Positions 6,059-7,489 of a DNA stretch of 7,489 nucleotides are shown in pieces. The DNA comes from Cupriavidus sp. (GTDB lineage: Bacteria; Pseudomonadota; Gammaproteobacteria; Burkholderiales; Burkholderiaceae), in NCBI GenBank assembly GCA_013362725.1, contig JABFVP010000173.1, positions 1 to 7,489 on the forward strand, given 5' to 3'. A program made the translations under genes and the position numbers. The notes below the pieces were generated by a model. It was not told the origin of the DNA and made no database searches. It saw only the letters and a list, made by a program, of their open reading frames with translations. How positions within the stretch are numbered: the stretch's first letter is position 1; each line of letters opens with the position of its first letter.

Positions 6059-6174
6059 CCCTCTCCCGTTTGCGGGAGAGGGCCGGGAGGGCCGGTGCGT
6101 CGACGAAGTACGGCGCGTCGGTATGCCAGGGCCTGCCCTCTCCCCCGGCCCCTCTCCCGCGAGCGGGAGAGGGG
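6059..6174. repeat. Inverted pair of REP-like extragenic hairpins
   Basis: The first hairpin is CCCTCTCCCG / CGGGAGAGGG with loop TTTG (6059-6082). The second is CCCCTCTCCCG / CGGGAGAGGGG with loop CGAG (6149-6174). Each hairpin has a matching side sequence facing the other: GCCGGGAGGGC to the right of the first, and CCCTCTCCCCCGGC to the left of the second, which is its approximate reverse complement. The two units are therefore head-to-head, like a BIME. The 55-60 bp between them include a small CGACG...CGTCG stem (6101-6105 with 6116-6120). Repeats with this CTCTCCCGC...GCGGGAGAG core are common between genes in Burkholderiaceae and Xanthomonadaceae. Here they fill the gap between two convergent genes and probably help end transcription from both sides. 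Confidence 0.8.
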
Positions 6175-6221
6175 AGCAAACAAACGGCGACTGGAGCCGA
6201 ATGCGGCAGTAAAGCCCGCCC

Positions 6222-7489
6222 TCACCCCGCCTGCCCATCTCCCAGCATCTGCGCCACCGACCCCGCCGTCCCCGCCGCGCGCTCACCCAGCAAGCGGTGC
6301 AGCGTCCCCAGCAGTTCATCCTCGTTATACGGCTTGCCCAGGTACACGTTGACGCCGATTTCCTCGGCGTAGCGGCGGTGCTTGTCGGCGGTGCGCGAGG
6401 TGATCATCACCAGCGGCAGGTGCGCGGTGCGCGCGTCGGAGCGCACGTTGCGGGTCAGGTCGAAGCCATCCATGTGCGGCATCTCGATATCGACCAGCAT
6501 CGCGTCCGGCATCACGTCCTGCAGCTGCTTGAGCGCGTCGACGCCGTCGCGCGCCAGCACCACGTGGTAGCCGGCGCGGCCGAGCAGGCGCTGGGTGGCC
6601 TTGCGCACCGTCAGTGACTCGTCGACCACCATCACGGTAGGCTGCGCCGCCAGCCCGGCCACGGGTTCGGCGCTGCCGTCGCGCGCCAGTTCCGCGACCG
6701 CGCCTGGTTGCGGCGCGACGGCCGGCTGCTGCGTCGCTTGCGGCAGTGCCGGCGGATCGAGCGGCAGCGAGCGGCCGCGCTCGCGCACGAAGCGCTGTGC
6801 CAGCACCACCGGGTTGTAGATCAGCACGATCTCGCCGTCGCCGAGCGTGGTCGCGCCGGCGATCCCCTCCAGCCGCGCAAGGTGCGGGCCGATGTGCTTG
6901 ACCACCACTTCGCGGTTGCCGACCACGTCGTCGACATGCACGGCGACGCGCTCGGCGCCGCTGCGCACCACCACCACGGGCGAATACTTGCGCCCCGCGG
7001 GCGCGGCTTCGCCCTGTTCCAGCAGCGCGCCGAAGTAGAAGAACGGCACCTCGGCGCCGGCCACGTTCACACGACCGTGGTTGTACGCGTCCAGCAGCGC
7101 CGGCGCGCGCAGTTGCTGCACCTGGTCGATCATGCCGCTGGGCACCGCATAGCGGCGCGCGCCCAGTGCGATCACCAGTACCTGCGTGATGGCCGTGGTC
7201 AGCGGCAGGTGCACGGTGAAGGTGGTGCCCTGCCCCGGCTGCGATGCCAGCGTGATGCGACCGCCCAGCGCCACGGTCTCGGCGCGCACCACATCCATGC
7301 CCACGCCGCGGCCTGCCAGTTCGGACACCGCTTCCGCGGTGGAAAAGCCGGGGGTGAAGATCATCTCGGTCAGGCGCGCCTCGCCGGCGTCGTCGTCCGG
7401 GGCCAGCAGGCGGCGCTCGACTGCGCGCGCGCGGATGCGCGCCAGGTCCAGCGCGCCGCCGTCGTCGATGAATTGCAGCACCACCTCGT
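6222..7489 (-). CDS. pilL: ChpA/PilL-type hybrid CheA histidine kinase (C-terminal part, cut by window edge)
   Basis: This is the C-terminal 422 codons of a chemotaxis-type kinase that controls type IV pilus (twitching) or related behaviour at the membrane receptor complex. Counting from the first whole codon (7487-7485), the frame opens in the ATPase domain with FIDDGGALD, followed by the lid motif GRGVGMDVV (about 59-67) and GQGTTFTVHLPL. The CheW-like coupling domain spans about 96-236 and contains VGNREVVVKHIGP and IAGATTLGDGEIVLI, which are typical of ChpA/PilL. A Pro/Ala-rich linker (about 240-282) leads to a receiver domain with Asp289-Glu290, phosphoacceptor Asp333, Thr363 and Lys385 (GKPYNEDELL). 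The phosphotransfer domains and the start are outside the window. The pilL symbol rests on these motifs; a WspE-like or other CheA hybrid is the alternative. The G1 box has Ala where the second Gly is usual. Confidence 0.9.
   Translation of the reverse strand, partial: EVVLQFIDDGGALDLARIRARAVERRLLAPDDDAGEARLTEMIFTPGFSTAEAVSELAGRGVGMDVVRAETVALGGRITLASQPGQGTTFTVHLPLTTAITQVLVIALGARRYAVPSGMIDQVQQLRAPALLDAYNHGRVNVAGAEVPFFYFGALLEQGEAAPAGRKYSPVVVVRSGAERVAVHVDDVVGNREVVVKHIGPHLARLEGIAGATTLGDGEIVLIYNPVVLAQRFVRERGRSLPLDPPALPQATQQPAVAPQPGAVAELARDGSAEPVAGLAAQPTVMVVDESLTVRKATQRLLGRAGYHVVLARDGVDALKQLQDVMPDAMLVDIEMPHMDGFDLTRNVRSDARTAHLPLVMITSRTADKHRRYAEEIGVNVYLGKPYNEDELLGTLHRLLGERAAGTAGSVAQMLGDGQAG

Noticed and set aside
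5557..6225. Minus-strand open frames crossing the exported-protein gene and the repeat region
   Set aside because: They translate the proline-rich region and the REP hairpins into Arg-rich low-complexity sequence without any domain, and no ribosome site was seen.
6641..6643. Asp-Glu instead of Asp-Asp in the acidic pocket of the kinase receiver domain
   Set aside because: Receiver domains commonly carry Asp-Glu or Glu-Asp here, and the phosphoacceptor Asp, the Thr and the Lys are all present, so it is not evidence of inactivity.

Overview
The window is very GC-rich, with G/C-biased third codon positions. Its gene set (a CybB-type cytochrome b561, a bacterial-type inorganic pyrophosphatase, a hybrid CheA kinase of the pilus-chemotaxis type, and CTCTCCCG...CGGGAGAG extragenic repeats) points to a betaproteobacterium of the Burkholderiaceae, most likely Cupriavidus or a close relative. 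That placement is inferred from sequence style and gene content; no database search was run.

Left part (1-896, minus strand). The N-terminal part of a cytochrome b561 gene runs off the left edge. Upstream of it lies ppa, a complete soluble inorganic pyrophosphatase of 175 residues with all active-site residues present. ppa ends at a clear intrinsic terminator (316-340) and has a perfect TATAAT box (940-945) upstream of its start.

Middle part (897-4984, plus strand). A divergent intergenic region holds an 18-bp perfect palindrome that overlaps a possible -35 box. It precedes four co-directional genes: an NAD(P)-dependent aldehyde dehydrogenase, an 80-residue protein with two membrane segments that overlaps the dehydrogenase by 8 nt, a classical short-chain dehydrogenase, and an MFS transporter of the anion:cation symporter family. 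Together they look like a small catabolic unit: import of an organic (probably acidic) substrate, oxidation of an alcohol by the SDR, and oxidation of an aldehyde by the ALDH. The substrate cannot be read from sequence. This unit, and especially its small membrane protein, is the best candidate here for something undescribed.

Right part (4985-7489). A plus-strand gene encodes an exported protein with a long Pro/Ala/Thr-rich region and a compact C-terminal domain. It converges on a minus-strand gene for the C-terminal part of a ChpA/PilL-type hybrid chemotaxis kinase (end of the ATPase domain, CheW-like domain, receiver), which runs off the right edge. The 227-bp convergent gap carries a 17-bp palindrome and an inverted pair of REP-like hairpins. 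No rRNA, tRNA, CRISPR array, insertion sequence or phage gene was seen. Most of the window is ordinary core genome; the interest lies in the middle operon, its putative operator and the extragenic repeats.
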